Part shown: positions 9,994 through 20,108 of the stretch, piece by piece | Numbering within the stretch: position 1 is the stretch's first letter | Layout: each line of letters opens with the position of its first letter | Source of the DNA: Deferribacterales bacterium Deferri_01 | Lineage (GTDB): Bacteria > Chrysiogenota > Deferribacteres > Deferribacterales > Geovibrionaceae | Direction of reading: 5' to 3' | Length of the DNA: 64,000 nt | Assembly: GCA_001603805.1 (NCBI GenBank) | Contig: LUZY01000008.1 | Location: 186,001-250,000 of the forward strand | The notes under the pieces: model-generated | Database searches by the model: none | What the model saw: only the letters and a program-made list of their open reading frames with translations | Told to the model about the DNA's origin: nothing | Position numbers and translations under genes: made by a program

Positions 9994-10425
9994 ATGAAAC
10001 TGAAGATCGTAATGACCTCACGGATACGTGACAAAGCCGTAGAAGAACTGACATCGGAGTATGTGAAAAGAATAGGCGCATACGCTGACTGTTCGGTGGT
10101 TGAGGCTTTTTCCGCCAACAAATCAAAGCAGCTTCCTCTTCTGCTCAAGGCCGGAGAAGGGGCGCTTGTGGGGATGGACCCTGCGGGGAAAACATTCACC
10201 AGCGAAAAATTTGCAGCATGGCTGGAAAAAAAGCTTGAAGAATATGGCGGAGTTACTTTCTTTATCGGCGAGGCAGACGGTCTGCACGAGGAGCTTAAAG
10301 CCCATTTACACGAAACTGTTTCGCTTTCTGCGATGACAATGGCGCACAGGATAAGCCTTGTCGTTCTGGCGGAGCAGCTCTACAGGGCATTAACTATAAT
10401 AAAGGGTCATCCCTACCATAAATAG
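9994..10425 (+). CDS. rlmH: 23S rRNA pseudouridine-1915 N3-methyltransferase RlmH
   Basis: 143 residues, close to the family length (about 155). It is a SPOUT fold ending in the hallmark GHPYHK. It methylates pseudouridine 1915 in helix 69 of 23S rRNA, acting on 70S ribosomes with SAM. One oddity: the SAM-loop motif, usually IGG, reads FFIGEADGL here, with Glu93 where the second Gly is expected. The dksA-like gene follows 12 bp downstream in a probable two-gene operon. Confidence 0.9.
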   Translation: MKLKIVMTSRIRDKAVEELTSEYVKRIGAYADCSVVEAFSANKSKQLPLLLKAGEGALVGMDPAGKTFTSEKFAAWLEKKLEEYGGVTFFIGEADGLHEELKAHLHETVSLSAMTMAHRISLVVLAEQLYRALTIIKGHPYHK

Positions 10426-10437
10426 GAGGGTTAATGT

Positions 10438-10803
10438 ATGATGGATGCTGAAAGGTTAAGCTACCATAGACAGAAACTGCTCGATATGAAAAAAGAGCTT
10501 ATCGAGAAACTGAACGAAAAGTATAACGAAGCAATAAAGCTTGGTACTGAAGGGGTTCAGGATTCCGCTGACGAAGCTTACAACATCTACAACAAAAACC
10601 TCATGCTCGGTAAGGTCGAAACCGATGCGCTTAAACTCAGGCTGGTTGAGCAGGCTCTCCAGCGTATAGCAACCGGAACTTACGGCGTGTGCATAGAGTG
10701 CGAAGAGGAAATAGAGCAAAAAAGGCTCGAATATGTTCCCTTTGCAAGATACTGCACCGACTGCAAATCCGAATTGGAAAAAAAGGGTCTCATAAAAATG
10801 TAG
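10438..10803 (+). CDS. DksA/TraR-family C4 zinc-finger protein
   Basis: 121 residues. An N-terminal coiled coil (residues 1-75) precedes a zinc finger with CIEC and CTDC at about 85-112 (four Cys). Family members bind RNA polymerase through the secondary channel and work with ppGpp; smaller ones act elsewhere. The acidic pair DSADEAYN sits at the coiled-coil tip, where DksA has its functional Asp residues. AGGAGGG lies 7 bp upstream of ATG 10438. A terminator follows. Confidence 0.82.
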   Translation: MMDAERLSYHRQKLLDMKKELIEKLNEKYNEAIKLGTEGVQDSADEAYNIYNKNLMLGKVETDALKLRLVEQALQRIATGTYGVCIECEEEIEQKRLEYVPFARYCTDCKSELEKKGLIKM

Positions 10804-10810
10804 CATAAAT

Positions 10811-10856
10811 CCGGCATAGGCGGGAATTCCCGCTTTTGCCGGTGTTTTGTTTTATT
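10811..10856 (+). terminator. Terminator after the dksA-like gene
   Basis: CCGGCA...GGCGGG AATT CCCGC...TGCCGG stem-loop followed by TGTTTTGTTTTATTTT. Confidence 0.75.
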
Positions 10857-10917
10857 TTCGGCTTCGTGAGGAGTCTTTTTCTGTTGCCGTTTTTCACCGC
10901 CTCTATTATCTTAACGC

Positions 10918-10945
10918 TTGCGCGACTGCATCGCGAGAATATGGT
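10918..10945 (+). promoter_or_regulatory. Possible promoter for gpmI-comF
   Basis: TTGCGC, 16-bp spacer, TATGGT, about 50 bp before gpmI. Weak match, inside a short CGCG inverted repeat. Confidence 0.25.
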
Positions 10946-10995
10946 ATTGTTAAATACAGTCAGTATCAATTCGGAGCGGATATAAAAGGTGTGTA

Positions 10996-12519
10996 ATGGT
11001 TGATAAGCTTATATTACTGATACTTGACGGCTGGGGCTGCCGTGAAGATGAAAAGAACAACGCCGTTTTTGAGTCCCATCCTGCCAATTTTCTTAAACTC
11101 ATAGACACATGCCCGCACACACTCCTTGACGCAAGCGAGGAAAGAGTCGGTCTGCCTGCCGGACAGATGGGCAATTCTGAAGTCGGTCACACAAACATAG
11201 GCGCAGGGCGCATAGTTTATCAGGATTTCCTGAAAATAAGCATGGATGTACGTTCCGGCGCCATTGAGGAAAACTCAAATATAAACACTTTTTTTGATGA
11301 TGCCCGCAAAGGCTCCGGAAGGCTGCATTTCTTTGGTCTTCTCTCTGACGGCGGGGTTCACAGCCATATTGACCATCTTAAGGGTCTGATAATAATGGCG
11401 CAGAAGAAAGGAATCAAAGAAATTTTCATCCATGCCTTCATGGACGGCAGAGACACTCCTCCGAAAAGCGGCATTGAATATATCAAAGAGCTTGAAGCTT
11501 TCCTTCTTGAAAAACAGACAGGCAAGATTGCCACTGTCACTGGCAGATATTATGCAATGGACAGAGATAAAAGATGGGAAAGAGTGGAAAAAGCCTACAA
11601 TATCCTCCGTCTGGGTATCGGGCGCAGGGCGGAATCAGCCGCTCAGGCTGTGCTTGACTCCTACGCACATAACGAAACCGATGAATTTATACAGCCCGCA
11701 GTTATAGAAGGTGTTAACGGAAAGGTGAAGGACGGAGACTTTGTGTTCTTTTATAATTTCCGTGCGGACAGGGCAAGGGAACTCTGCCTTGCTTTTAATG
11801 ACAGCAAATTTGGCGGTTTTGCCAGAAAAGACCATCCGCAGGTCAATTTTATGACACTGACAAGATATGAAAAGAACTACAGCTTTCCCGTGGCGTATCC
11901 GCCGGAGGAGCTGAACGATATCTTCGGCGAAGTCATAAGCGCTCAGGGTTTAAAACAGCTCCGCATAGCGGAAACAGAAAAGTACGCACATGTCACATAT
12001 TTTTTTAACGGCGGGCGTGAAACTGTTTTTGAGGGTGAAGTGCGGGAGCTTATAGAATCTCCTAAGGATGTTCCCACCTATGATAAAAAACCTGAAATGA
12101 GCGTTTATAAAGTTGCGGAAAAGTTTAAGGAAGTCTTTCTCAAAGGGGATGTGGATGTTGCGGTTATGAACTTCGCAAACCCTGATATGGTAGGGCATAC
12201 CGGAGTCGAAGAAGCTGCGGTTAAGGCATGCCGTGCTGTGGACGAGTGCCTCGGTGAGATTATCCGGATAGCGGATGAAACAGGGGCTGTGCTTGCGGTA
12301 ACTGCTGATCACGGCAACTGCGAGCAGATGTGGGACTATGAGAATGATCAGCCTCACACTGCACATACCTTGAATCCTGTACCGTTTATAGTTTATAATT
12401 ATAAATGCAAGCTGAAAAGCGGCAGAGGCAAACTTGCAGACATTGCCCCTACGCTTCTTGATATACTGGGAATTAAACAGCCTGGGGCGATGACAGGTGA
12501 ATCGCTTCTGGTGAAATAA
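10996..12519 (+). CDS. gpmI: 2,3-bisphosphoglycerate-independent phosphoglycerate mutase
   Basis: 507 residues, the normal iPGM length. ILDGWGCR carries the first metal-binding Asp, and QMGNSEVGHTNIGAGR contains the catalytic Ser that is transiently phosphorylated. MNFANPDMVGHTG and VTADHGNCEQM complete the two-manganese alkaline-phosphatase-like site. It interconverts 3- and 2-phosphoglycerate in the cytosol. AAGGTG precedes the ATG. comF follows 25 bp downstream. Confidence 0.95.
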   Translation: MVDKLILLILDGWGCREDEKNNAVFESHPANFLKLIDTCPHTLLDASEERVGLPAGQMGNSEVGHTNIGAGRIVYQDFLKISMDVRSGAIEENSNINTFFDDARKGSGRLHFFGLLSDGGVHSHIDHLKGLIIMAQKKGIKEIFIHAFMDGRDTPPKSGIEYIKELEAFLLEKQTGKIATVTGRYYAMDRDKRWERVEKAYNILRLGIGRRAESAAQAVLDSYAHNETDEFIQPAVIEGVNGKVKDGDFVFFYNFRADRARELCLAFNDSKFGGFARKDHPQVNFMTLTRYEKNYSFPVAYPPEELNDIFGEVISAQGLKQLRIAETEKYAHVTYFFNGGRETVFEGEVRELIESPKDVPTYDKKPEMSVYKVAEKFKEVFLKGDVDVAVMNFANPDMVGHTGVEEAAVKACRAVDECLGEIIRIADETGAVLAVTADHGNCEQMWDYENDQPHTAHTLNPVPFIVYNYKCKLKSGRGKLADIAPTLLDILGIKQPGAMTGESLLVK

Positions 12520-12544
12520 GGCTTATAAAGGGAGCGGAGAACGG

Positions 12545-13207
12545 ATGTTATCGGAAATTTTCCGCCCTGTCTGCGCTTCCTGCGGGGAAGATGCCCCCGG
12601 TGGAATATTCTGCACTGAATGCGCCGGAAATCTGCGTAATCTGACAACATTCTGCAAAACATGCGGGCACCCTCTGAACGTAGAGGCTCTTGTATGCGGT
12701 TTTTGCCCTACAAGACGTTATGACAGACTGTATACAGATCTTCTGTATGCTTCGCCGCTGAAGGATTTGTTAAAGAAAATCAAGTTTGCTTACGGTGTGA
12801 GGGGTATTTTTCATCTGGGCGGGCTCATAAAACAGCCGGACAGCATTTTTCTCAAATATGATGTGATTGCCCCCGTGCCTTCGCATTATACAAGAAAACT
12901 GCGGAGGGTTATGCACCCTGCGGATGTGTTAGCTGAATATATCGCCGGAATAAGCGGCAAGAAGGCCGAAAGGCTCATTGTGCGCCGCAGGAAAACCGGC
13001 TATCAGTGGAAACTGAAAAAAAAGCAGAGGATAAGGAACGTAAGCGGTGCGTTCGCCGTCAGCGGCGTTTGCTCGGGAAAGAAAATCCTCATAGTTGACG
13101 ATATCTACACAACAGGCTCAACAGTCAACGAATGCGCTAAGGTTCTTAAAATAAACGGAGCGGAGCTGGTGGATGTATATACACTTTGCTGCTCAGGATA
13201 TTATTGA
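12545..13207 (+). CDS. comF: ComF/GntX-family phosphoribosyltransferase-like protein
   Basis: 220 residues. An N-terminal double zinc-ribbon (CASC, CTEC, CKTC, CGFC within residues 10-60) is followed by a type I PRTase fold with the PRPP-loop ILIVDDIYTTGSTVNE near the C-terminus. ComF is needed for DNA uptake in competent bacteria, perhaps linking the translocase with PriA; GntX homologues occur in non-competent species too. It sits between gpmI and a coiled-coil PAS gene (13 bp). Confidence 0.85.
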   Translation: MLSEIFRPVCASCGEDAPGGIFCTECAGNLRNLTTFCKTCGHPLNVEALVCGFCPTRRYDRLYTDLLYASPLKDLLKKIKFAYGVRGIFHLGGLIKQPDSIFLKYDVIAPVPSHYTRKLRRVMHPADVLAEYIAGISGKKAERLIVRRRKTGYQWKLKKKQRIRNVSGAFAVSGVCSGKKILIVDDIYTTGSTVNECAKVLKINGAELVDVYTLCCSGYY

Positions 13208-13220
13208 TGGAGTTTTTTAA

Positions 13221-14864
13221 ATGAAGATGCTGGACATGCTCGCATCCAACCTCAAAGGGCTGGATTTCCCCATGTTTGCATATCTGCCGCACGCCGGCAA
13301 AATGTACCGTATTGACGGGGGAAAAACATCACTCATGCCTGTTCCTGAAACTATCAGACCTGGGCTTGAGGATGAGTCCAAATCTGTTATTTATTTCAGA
13401 AAAGGGGATGAAATAATCGTCTTTTACTTCTTCCGGATTGAGGCGGAAGGGAGTGAAATCATTCTTGTCATTCAGGACAGCAAAGGTGGGCAGAAATCTG
13501 CCAGGGTTCTTTCTCTGTTTGCGTCAAAGGCGCTCGCTGAAAAGCCTGCTCCCGAACCTGTTTTCAGAAACTATACTGCTGATGAGACACTTCGCCGTGA
13601 GCTTGAAAGAGTGATCGGTAAAGTTACGGAACTTGAGATAAATATAGCCGAAAAAGACGGAAAACTGCTCGAACTTCAGCGCAGGCTTTTTGTTCAGAAT
13701 GAGCTTCTGGAAAAGATGGAGAACACCGAAAGCAGTGATGACAGCAGCCTTGAAGAAGTCATGGAGCTTAAAGAGCAGATTGTCGCCAAAAACGAAGAGA
13801 TTCTGAACCTTAAGGCTGAACTTCAGTCTGTTCAGATAGAGGCGGAGGCCCTCAACAGTAAGCTCGGCAGTTATGATGATGTTCTGTCAGATAATGATGT
13901 GAAGATACATGAGCTTGAGGCGGAGCTTGAAACCCACAGTGAGGAGCTTGTTAAGTCTGAAGAGCTTCTCGGTATAGTCAAGATAAGCCGAAACAAGATA
14001 AGAAAGCTGATGGACGGTCTGCCAATGCCGCTTTTCTCCGTGGACAGGCATTATATTGTCAAAAACGTCAACCGTGCTGCAGGCGCTTTTTCAGGGGACA
14101 CTCCGCTGAATGAGATTGTGGGTCAGGAATGTTATAAAGTCTTTTACGGCTTTGACCAGCCATGCTCATGGTGCCATCTCAGCGATGCTCTGGAAGGAAA
14201 GGAAACCACAGAACATATAGATGTTTATAAAGGAGAGAAGCTCCTTAAAATAGAGCAGCAGATGTATCCTGTGCCGAATCATGACGGTGAGATTGACGAA
14301 GCCGGAGAGCATTTGTTTGACATGACAGAACAGTACGAACTTATCAGCTCTCTTGAAACATACAAAGGGCAGATTAAAAAGTATAAAATGTCAAAACTTA
14401 ACGACATAAATGAGATAGAAGAACTTAAAAAGGAATATGCCGCCCTGAATGAAAGCTATGAGGAGCTTCAGACAAAGTTCCAGAAAATGCGTATAACCCT
14501 TGAACGTCTTCTGTCCGAAGATAAAATGAACGAACTGCTCCGTACAAGGAACGAAAATGCCGAACTCCGCAATAAGCTCACCCGTGCGGCGAGTGCATTG
14601 AGGAATTATCAGGTTAACCTTGACGACAGCAAGACCAGATACACCGAACTGAATAAAAAAACGGTTTATCAGCTTGAAAGACTGATAAACGTTCTTAATA
14701 ACAAGGCATCCCTCAAGCAGCCGGATATGGAACAGAGTCTCGCTTTCCTTAACAGCGAGATCGCCCGCCTTAAACGTGATTATGATAAACTTTGTGGTGG
14801 AAAAACAGCCAAAACAAGTGTAAATGTTAGTGACGCCGGAGACAGTGCGCCGGAAGCCGGCTGA
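13221..14864 (+). CDS. Coiled-coil protein with a Cys-containing PAS domain
   Basis: 547 residues, no membrane segment, function unknown. An N-terminal globular part (1-115) leads into a long coiled coil (about 125-255), a PAS fold (about 265-375) and a second coiled coil (about 380-535). The PAS contains PCSWCHLSDAL with Cys315 and Cys318, plus an earlier Cys in GQECYKVFYG. This Cys pattern recurs in PAS domains of anaerobic sensor proteins, and redox or metal sensing is a reasonable guess only. There is no kinase, GGDEF or methyl-accepting output, so the coiled coils probably transmit or scaffold. It follows comF by 13 bp. Confidence 0.7.
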   Translation: MKMLDMLASNLKGLDFPMFAYLPHAGKMYRIDGGKTSLMPVPETIRPGLEDESKSVIYFRKGDEIIVFYFFRIEAEGSEIILVIQDSKGGQKSARVLSLFASKALAEKPAPEPVFRNYTADETLRRELERVIGKVTELEINIAEKDGKLLELQRRLFVQNELLEKMENTESSDDSSLEEVMELKEQIVAKNEEILNLKAELQSVQIEAEALNSKLGSYDDVLSDNDVKIHELEAELETHSEELVKSEELLGIVKISRNKIRKLMDGLPMPLFSVDRHYIVKNVNRAAGAFSGDTPLNEIVGQECYKVFYGFDQPCSWCHLSDALEGKETTEHIDVYKGEKLLKIEQQMYPVPNHDGEIDEAGEHLFDMTEQYELISSLETYKGQIKKYKMSKLNDINEIEELKKEYAALNESYEELQTKFQKMRITLERLLSEDKMNELLRTRNENAELRNKLTRAASALRNYQVNLDDSKTRYTELNKKTVYQLERLINVLNNKASLKQPDMEQSLAFLNSEIARLKRDYDKLCGGKTAKTSVNVSDAGDSAPEAG

Positions 14865-14943
14865 TAAGGTTTTTCAGCAGAACAGTGTGCTATTTAGGCG
14901 GCAGTGTTTGCCGCATGTTTCAGGCGTATTAAGACGGTATACT

Positions 14944-14966
14944 GACTCCGTTTATGCGGAGTTTTT
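14944..14966 (+). terminator. Terminator upstream of gap
   Basis: ACTCCG TTTATG CGGAGT stem followed by TTTTT. It ends the gpmI-comF-PAS transcript, about 40 bp before gap. Confidence 0.65.
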
Positions 14967-14987
14967 CAGTTTAATGAAACTAATTAA

Positions 14988-16001
<1,014 letters not shown>

Positions 16002-16021
16002 TCCTTGACGGATAGAACGAA

Positions 16022-17191
16022 ATGGCTAAAAGTATAAAAGATCTTGAATTAAAAGGAAGAAGACTGTTCATGAGGGTGGATTTTAACATCCCCCTCAAAG
16101 ACGGTGTAGTTCAGGACGATACCCGCATACGTGAGGCTCTGGAATCCATCAGGTATGCCAAGGACGCAGGGGCGAGGGTTATTCTCGCCTCACACCTAGG
16201 CAGACCCAAAGGCGAGAGAAATCCGGCGTATTCCCTTGAACCCGTTGCCGAGTATATAAGCAAAAACTATTTCCATGTGGATTTCATAGACGACTGCATA
16301 GGTGAAAAGGTGCAGGACACTGTGCGCAAAATGCGTGACGGTGAAGTGCTTCTCCTTGAGAACCTCCGTTTTTACAAAGGCGAAGAGAAAAATCTCCCCG
16401 AATTTGTGGAGGAGCTTACGAAGCTCACGGACGCTTATGTTAATGATGCCTTCGGAACCTGCCACAGGAAGCACGCATCGGTTTACGGTCTTCCAGAGGT
16501 TATTGAGGATAAAGCAGCAGGTTTCCTTGTTGAAAGAGAGATAAGGTATTTTGAAAAGCTTCTTAAAAACGCTGACAGACCCTTCGCTGCTATCCTAGGC
16601 GGTGCGAAGGTTTCAGATAAAATCGGCGTAATAGAATCGCTTATATCCCTCACTGACAGAATTTTCATCGGCGGAGCAATGGCTTATACTTTTCTCAAGT
16701 TCAAAGGCATTAAGACAGGCATCTCACTTGTTGAAAATGATCAGGACGAAACTGTAGACAAAATTCTCAAAAAAGCCTCTGAAAAAGGGGTGCAGATATA
16801 TCTTCCGGTGGATCATGTTGTTGCGCCGGAATTCAATGCGTCCACAGGCACTATAACTGAAGGGGAAAATATCCCTGACGGCATGATGGGGCTTGATATC
16901 GGACCGAAGACAACGCAGTTGTATATAAAGGCACTTGATGAGTGTAAAACTGTTCTCTGGAACGGCCCTATGGGTGTATTTGAGAAGGAACAGTTTTCCA
17001 AAGGCACTTTCTCACTGGCGAGAGCCCTTGGCGACAGTGACGCTGTGGTGGTTGTCGGCGGCGGTGATTCAGTTTCCGCTGCTTGTCAGGCAGGTGTTTC
17101 TGATAAACTTGCGCATATCTCCACCGGCGGCGGAGCATCTCTTGAATATATTGAGTTCGGCAAACTGCCCGGAATAGAAGTCTTAGGATAA
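16022..17191 (+). CDS. pgk: Phosphoglycerate kinase
   Basis: 389 residues, full length. N-terminal substrate motif RVDFNIPL, the arginine/histidine motif [21 protein letters not shown], and the C-terminal nucleotide site with WNGPMGVFE and [10 protein letters not shown]. It transfers phosphate between 1,3-bisphosphoglycerate and ADP. tpiA, which often follows pgk, is absent; a strong terminator closes the gap-pgk unit. Confidence 0.95.
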   Translation: MAKSIKDLELKGRRLFMRVDFNIPLKDGVVQDDTRIREALESIRYAKDAGARVILASHLGRPKGERNPAYSLEPVAEYISKNYFHVDFIDDCIGEKVQDTVRKMRDGEVLLLENLRFYKGEEKNLPEFVEELTKLTDAYVNDAFGTCHRKHASVYGLPEVIEDKAAGFLVEREIRYFEKLLKNADRPFAAILGGAKVSDKIGVIESLISLTDRIFIGGAMAYTFLKFKGIKTGISLVENDQDETVDKILKKASEKGVQIYLPVDHVVAPEFNASTGTITEGENIPDGMMGLDIGPKTTQLYIKALDECKTVLWNGPMGVFEKEQFSKGTFSLARALGDSDAVVVVGGGDSVSAACQAGVSDKLAHISTGGGASLEYIEFGKLPGIEVLG

Positions 17192-17233
17192 AAAGATATA
17201 AAGATACCAACATCCGGTTTCTTTGGAAGGAGT

Positions 17234-17283
17234 TTGAGGGAACTTTTCTTTTACGTGAAAGAAAGGTTCCCTCAATTTTATTT
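17234..17283 (+). terminator. Terminator after pgk
   Basis: TTGAGGGAAC ... GGTTCCCTCAA arms extended by TTTCTTT/AAAGAAA around TACG, followed by TTTTATTTT. Confidence 0.85.
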
Positions 17284-17295
17284 TGACCAAAACAT

Positions 17296-17335
17296 TCGTT
17301 TAATAGAAAGCTTACTTGCCGCCGCTAACCTTGTC
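17296..17335. repeat. Direct repeat copy 1: duplicated 3' end of the PilZ gene
   Basis: This stretch matches 17494-17531 except for a 2-base length difference and two or three mismatches. On the minus strand it encodes the same last codons DKVSGGK plus stop as the PilZ gene. It is an orphan copy, preceded in frame by only about 15 codons before a stop. Confidence 0.75.
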
Positions 17336-17493
17336 TGTCTTCTGATAGTTCATAGAAACCAACATCCCTGTTGTTTCTATTCACACGCAGGCTTCACGGC
17401 AAAGCCGTTTGCTGCTTCCGCTTCGTTCCTCGCATACGCTGCGGTACGCACTCCGCGGGCACATCCATGTGCCTTATCTAAGATACTGGACGA
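17336..17493. repeat. 158-bp hairpin-rich segment between the direct repeats
   Basis: Non-coding segment with several small perfect inverted repeats: ACGGC-AAA-GCCGT at 17396-17408 and GGCACAT-CC-ATGTGCC at 17458-17473, plus GCG-GTA-CGC. No ORF or transposase. It resembles a REP-like or miniature element, but no second copy was noticed in the window. Confidence 0.4.
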
Positions 17494-17531
17494 TCGTTTA
17501 ATAGGGCTTACTTGCCGCCGCTAACCTTATC
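17494..17531. repeat. Direct repeat copy 2: true 3' end of the PilZ gene
   Basis: Contains the stop and last codons of the PilZ gene plus 14 bp beyond it. It pairs with 17296-17335. Confidence 0.75.
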
Positions 17532-17939
17532 CAGAGCCATGTCGTTGATTTTCTTTTCATCAGTTTTGCGGATTGAGGTGAACTGGATGCCGCATAGTTT
17601 GTGGGTGCGCCATGCTACACGCCCTCTGATTATATCTGATGCGAATGAGTCCGCAGTGAGCGGCATATTCGGGCACTTCAGGCACGCCAGTTTCTTCATG
17701 GAGTGCTTGTTGCCTATTTCCACCTCTTCACCTTCAAGGAGGTTATTATTGTGGAATATGCAGAGCCCTCCGGCGCTGTAGTCATGCACTCGGGCAATAA
17801 AACATGTGGACGGTTCTGTCAGCCCTGTTTTTTTATCTGTTTTAAGAACAGTTATACAGAGTCTGAACCCGCCTGACGCACGCCTGAAGCTGCGCTTGCG
17901 CTCCCCTTTTGAGATTAATCCTTTAATTTTGTTGAACAT
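17508..17939 (-). CDS. PilZ-domain protein (probable c-di-GMP receptor)
   Basis: 143 residues, mainly one PilZ domain. The c-di-GMP signature is present as an Arg-rich start (RKRSFRRASGGFR) and DYSAGG about 40 residues later, matching RxxxR plus (D/N)xSxxG. The C-terminal strand IRGRVAWRTHKLCGIQF is typical. No output domain, so it probably acts by partner binding, for example in motility or surface attachment. The last residues DKVSGGK are encoded twice in the DNA, once here and once 200 bp downstream. Confidence 0.82.
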   Translation of the reverse strand: MFNKIKGLISKGERKRSFRRASGGFRLCITVLKTDKKTGLTEPSTCFIARVHDYSAGGLCIFHNNNLLEGEEVEIGNKHSMKKLACLKCPNMPLTADSFASDIIRGRVAWRTHKLCGIQFTSIRKTDEKKINDMALDKVSGGK

Positions 17940-18013
17940 TGTGTATGAACCTTTAAATATTTATACAATTCTACATGAAATTATTATAAAATTACAAGAC
18001 CTCGGAGAAAAAA

Positions 18014-18409
18014 ATGACAGATGTTGCGGCAGCGGTGATATTTAAAGACAACAAAGTTTTCCTTGCCCGCAGGGGTGAGAACCAGAGGCTTGGCGGTTTC
18101 TGGGAGTTTCCCGGCGGAAAGATTGAGCATGGCGAATCCGGCGCAGAAGCGATCGTGCGTGAGATTAATGAGGAACTGGGCATATATGTCCGTGTGGGCG
18201 GCCTCATAGGCGAGTGTATCCACCATTATGACACATGGTCAATCCGCCTTATTGTCTATGAATGCGATTGGATTTCAGGGCGTCTTGTGCCTAAGGTTCA
18301 CGATGATACGGCATGGGTCAGCGCTGATGAATTAGGTTCATACAGCCTTGCCCCTGCGGATGTTCATTTTGTTGAACCTGTCCGTACCATCATGCTGAGC
18401 AGAGCTTAG
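18014..18409 (+). CDS. mutT: NUDIX hydrolase, MutT-like (8-oxo-dGTP diphosphatase)
   Basis: 131 residues, the MutT size. A perfect Nudix box begins GKIEHGESG and ends REINEELGI (about residues 37-59), and the N-terminal AAVIFKDNKVFLARR is MutT-like. MutT hydrolyses 8-oxo-dGTP to prevent A:T to C:G mutation; related NUDIX enzymes of the same size use other nucleotides. GGAG precedes the ATG. The 3' end overlaps the end of the convergent DUF815 gene by 4 bp. Confidence 0.8.
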   Translation: MTDVAAAVIFKDNKVFLARRGENQRLGGFWEFPGGKIEHGESGAEAIVREINEELGIYVRVGGLIGECIHHYDTWSIRLIVYECDWISGRLVPKVHDDTAWVSADELGSYSLAPADVHFVEPVRTIMLSRA

Positions 18410-19137
18410 GAGTTGTTTAAGAGCATTTGTATAGCAAATTGTTTGGCTATTCTTCCGCTTCTTCCGCCTCTGTCCATTGCGTAGTTTTCCGCAGTCCTCT
18501 GCCAGTCATCAATATTTAACCCGAATTTATTAAGGTAATGTTCCGCAATGCGCAAATAGGGTTCCTTTCTCATGGGATAAAAGCCTATGTTTATGGCAAA
18601 ACGTGATTTAAGGGAGATTTTTTCATTTTCCTCGTCACGGTCATAAATATCGTTGGTGTCCGCAGCTTTATCGGGAACCATATGGCGCATATTTGACGTG
18701 GCAACTATCATACAGTTTGACGGACGTTTTTCCAGCCCGCCTTCAAGTGCGGATTTGAAACGCCTGAACAGCGCATCATTGCGGTCGAACGATATGTCAT
18801 CAAAGAAGATCATATAGTAGTGTCTGGAGTCTCTGCGGATTGTGGAATAAAGAGCGGAAAGTTCTGCTATATTTTCCTGACGGAACTCCACCGCTCTGAG
18901 CCCCTGTTTATGATATTCGGTGAGGAGCATTTTGATTATGGATGATTTGCCTGCACCTCTTTCTCCCCAGAGGAGCATATCAAGATGAGCCCCTCCGGCT
19001 GTGAAAGAACGTATATTTTTTTCTGCAAGTTCTATCTGGTTGTCCAGATCCACAAGGTCACTGCGGTGAACTGCGTCCATTTCTTCAATGGTCTCAAGGG
19101 CACCGCCGCGCCATTTAAAAGCGTAGACTCCATTCAT
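18406..19137 (-). CDS. DUF815-family AAA+ ATP-binding protein
   Basis: 243 residues from ATG 19137, which starts 1 bp after the hemB stop; an in-frame start at 19158 would overlap hemB by 20 bp. Walker A is GERGAGKSS, Walker B MIFFDDISF, sensor-like VATSN, and a C-terminal lid follows. DUF815 proteins are single-domain AAA+ ATPases of unknown role. Here it is the last gene of the haem operon and probably coupled to hemB; whether it serves haem metabolism is unproven. Confidence 0.8.
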   Translation of the reverse strand: MNGVYAFKWRGGALETIEEMDAVHRSDLVDLDNQIELAEKNIRSFTAGGAHLDMLLWGERGAGKSSIIKMLLTEYHKQGLRAVEFRQENIAELSALYSTIRRDSRHYYMIFFDDISFDRNDALFRRFKSALEGGLEKRPSNCMIVATSNMRHMVPDKAADTNDIYDRDEENEKISLKSRFAINIGFYPMRKEPYLRIAEHYLNKFGLNIDDWQRTAENYAMDRGGRSGRIAKQFAIQMLLNNS

Positions 19138-19138
19138 C

Positions 19139-20107
19139 TCAGAGAAGCCTCGCCGCATCCTTTGCGAAATAAGTGAGGATAAGTTTAGCGCCTGCTCTCT
19201 TCATTGAGAGAAGGGATTCAAACATTACTTTTTCATAGTCAAGCCAGCCTCTCTGAGCGGCGGCGTGGAGCATTGCGTATTCTCCGCTGACATTGTAGGC
19301 TGCGATAGGTTTGTCAAAGTTGTCTGCAAGTTCACGGATTATATCAAGATAGGGCAGACCGGGTTTAACCATGAGAATATCAGCGCCTTCTTCAACATCG
19401 CTCATTGCCTCACGGAGAGCCTCACGCCTGTTGGCAGGATCCATCTGGTATGTTTTGCGGTCGCCGAATGAGGGTGTGCTTTCTGCCGCTTCACGGAAGG
19501 GTCCGTAGAATGCAGAGCTGTATTTAACAGCATAGCTCATAATCGGGATGTTATGGTAGCCGTTGCAGTCCAGAATGTCTCTGATGGTTATGATGCGTCC
19601 GTCCATCATATCGCTGGGGGCAACCATATCCGCACCTGCTTCAACGTGGCTGAGAGCCTCAAGAGCGAGGTATTTCAGTGTTTCATCATTATCAACATCG
19701 TTGTTTTTGATAATTCCGCAGTGCCCGTGGTCTGTGTATTCGCACATGCAGACATCTGTCACAACATACATTTCAGGGACTTCGTGTTTTATTGCTCTGA
19801 TTGCGTTCTGGATTACGCCGTGTTTATCGTATGCCTGTGAACCTAAGGCATCTTTATGTTCGGGGATTCCGAAAAGAATAACAGCGGGAACACCGAGAGC
19901 CTTGAGTTTCTGGCATTCCGTAACAATATGCTCAATGCTCATCTGGTAAACGCCGGGCATTGAGGAGATCTCTTTTTTGATCCCTTCTCCTTCCGCCACA
20001 AAAAGAGGGTAGATAAGATCATCAACTGAAAGGTGAGTTTCTCTCACCATTTTTCTGATTGCCGGATTACTTCTGAGTCTTCTGCCTCTGTCTATGGGAA
20101 ATGCCAT
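19139..20107 (-). CDS. hemB: Porphobilinogen synthase (delta-aminolevulinate dehydratase)
   Basis: 322 residues. The active-site lysines lie in the motifs [15 protein letters not shown] and [11 protein letters not shown], and the [15 protein letters not shown] segment carries the Cys/His set of metal-dependent HemB. It condenses two 5-aminolevulinate molecules into porphobilinogen. Fourth haem enzyme in the operon, 1 bp downstream of hemD. Confidence 0.95.
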   Translation of the reverse strand: MAFPIDRGRRLRSNPAIRKMVRETHLSVDDLIYPLFVAEGEGIKKEISSMPGVYQMSIEHIVTECQKLKALGVPAVILFGIPEHKDALGSQAYDKHGVIQNAIRAIKHEVPEMYVVTDVCMCEYTDHGHCGIIKNNDVDNDETLKYLALEALSHVEAGADMVAPSDMMDGRIITIRDILDCNGYHNIPIMSYAVKYSSAFYGPFREAAESTPSFGDRKTYQMDPANRREALREAMSDVEEGADILMVKPGLPYLDIIRELADNFDKPIAAYNVSGEYAMLHAAAQRGWLDYEKVMFESLLSMKRAGAKLILTYFAKDAARLL

Positions 20108-20108
20108 G

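Noticed and set aside
17312-17365. 17-codon ORF ending in DKVSGGK downstream of the PilZ gene
   Set aside because: It is produced by the duplicated PilZ 3' end; no ribosome site and no independent support.
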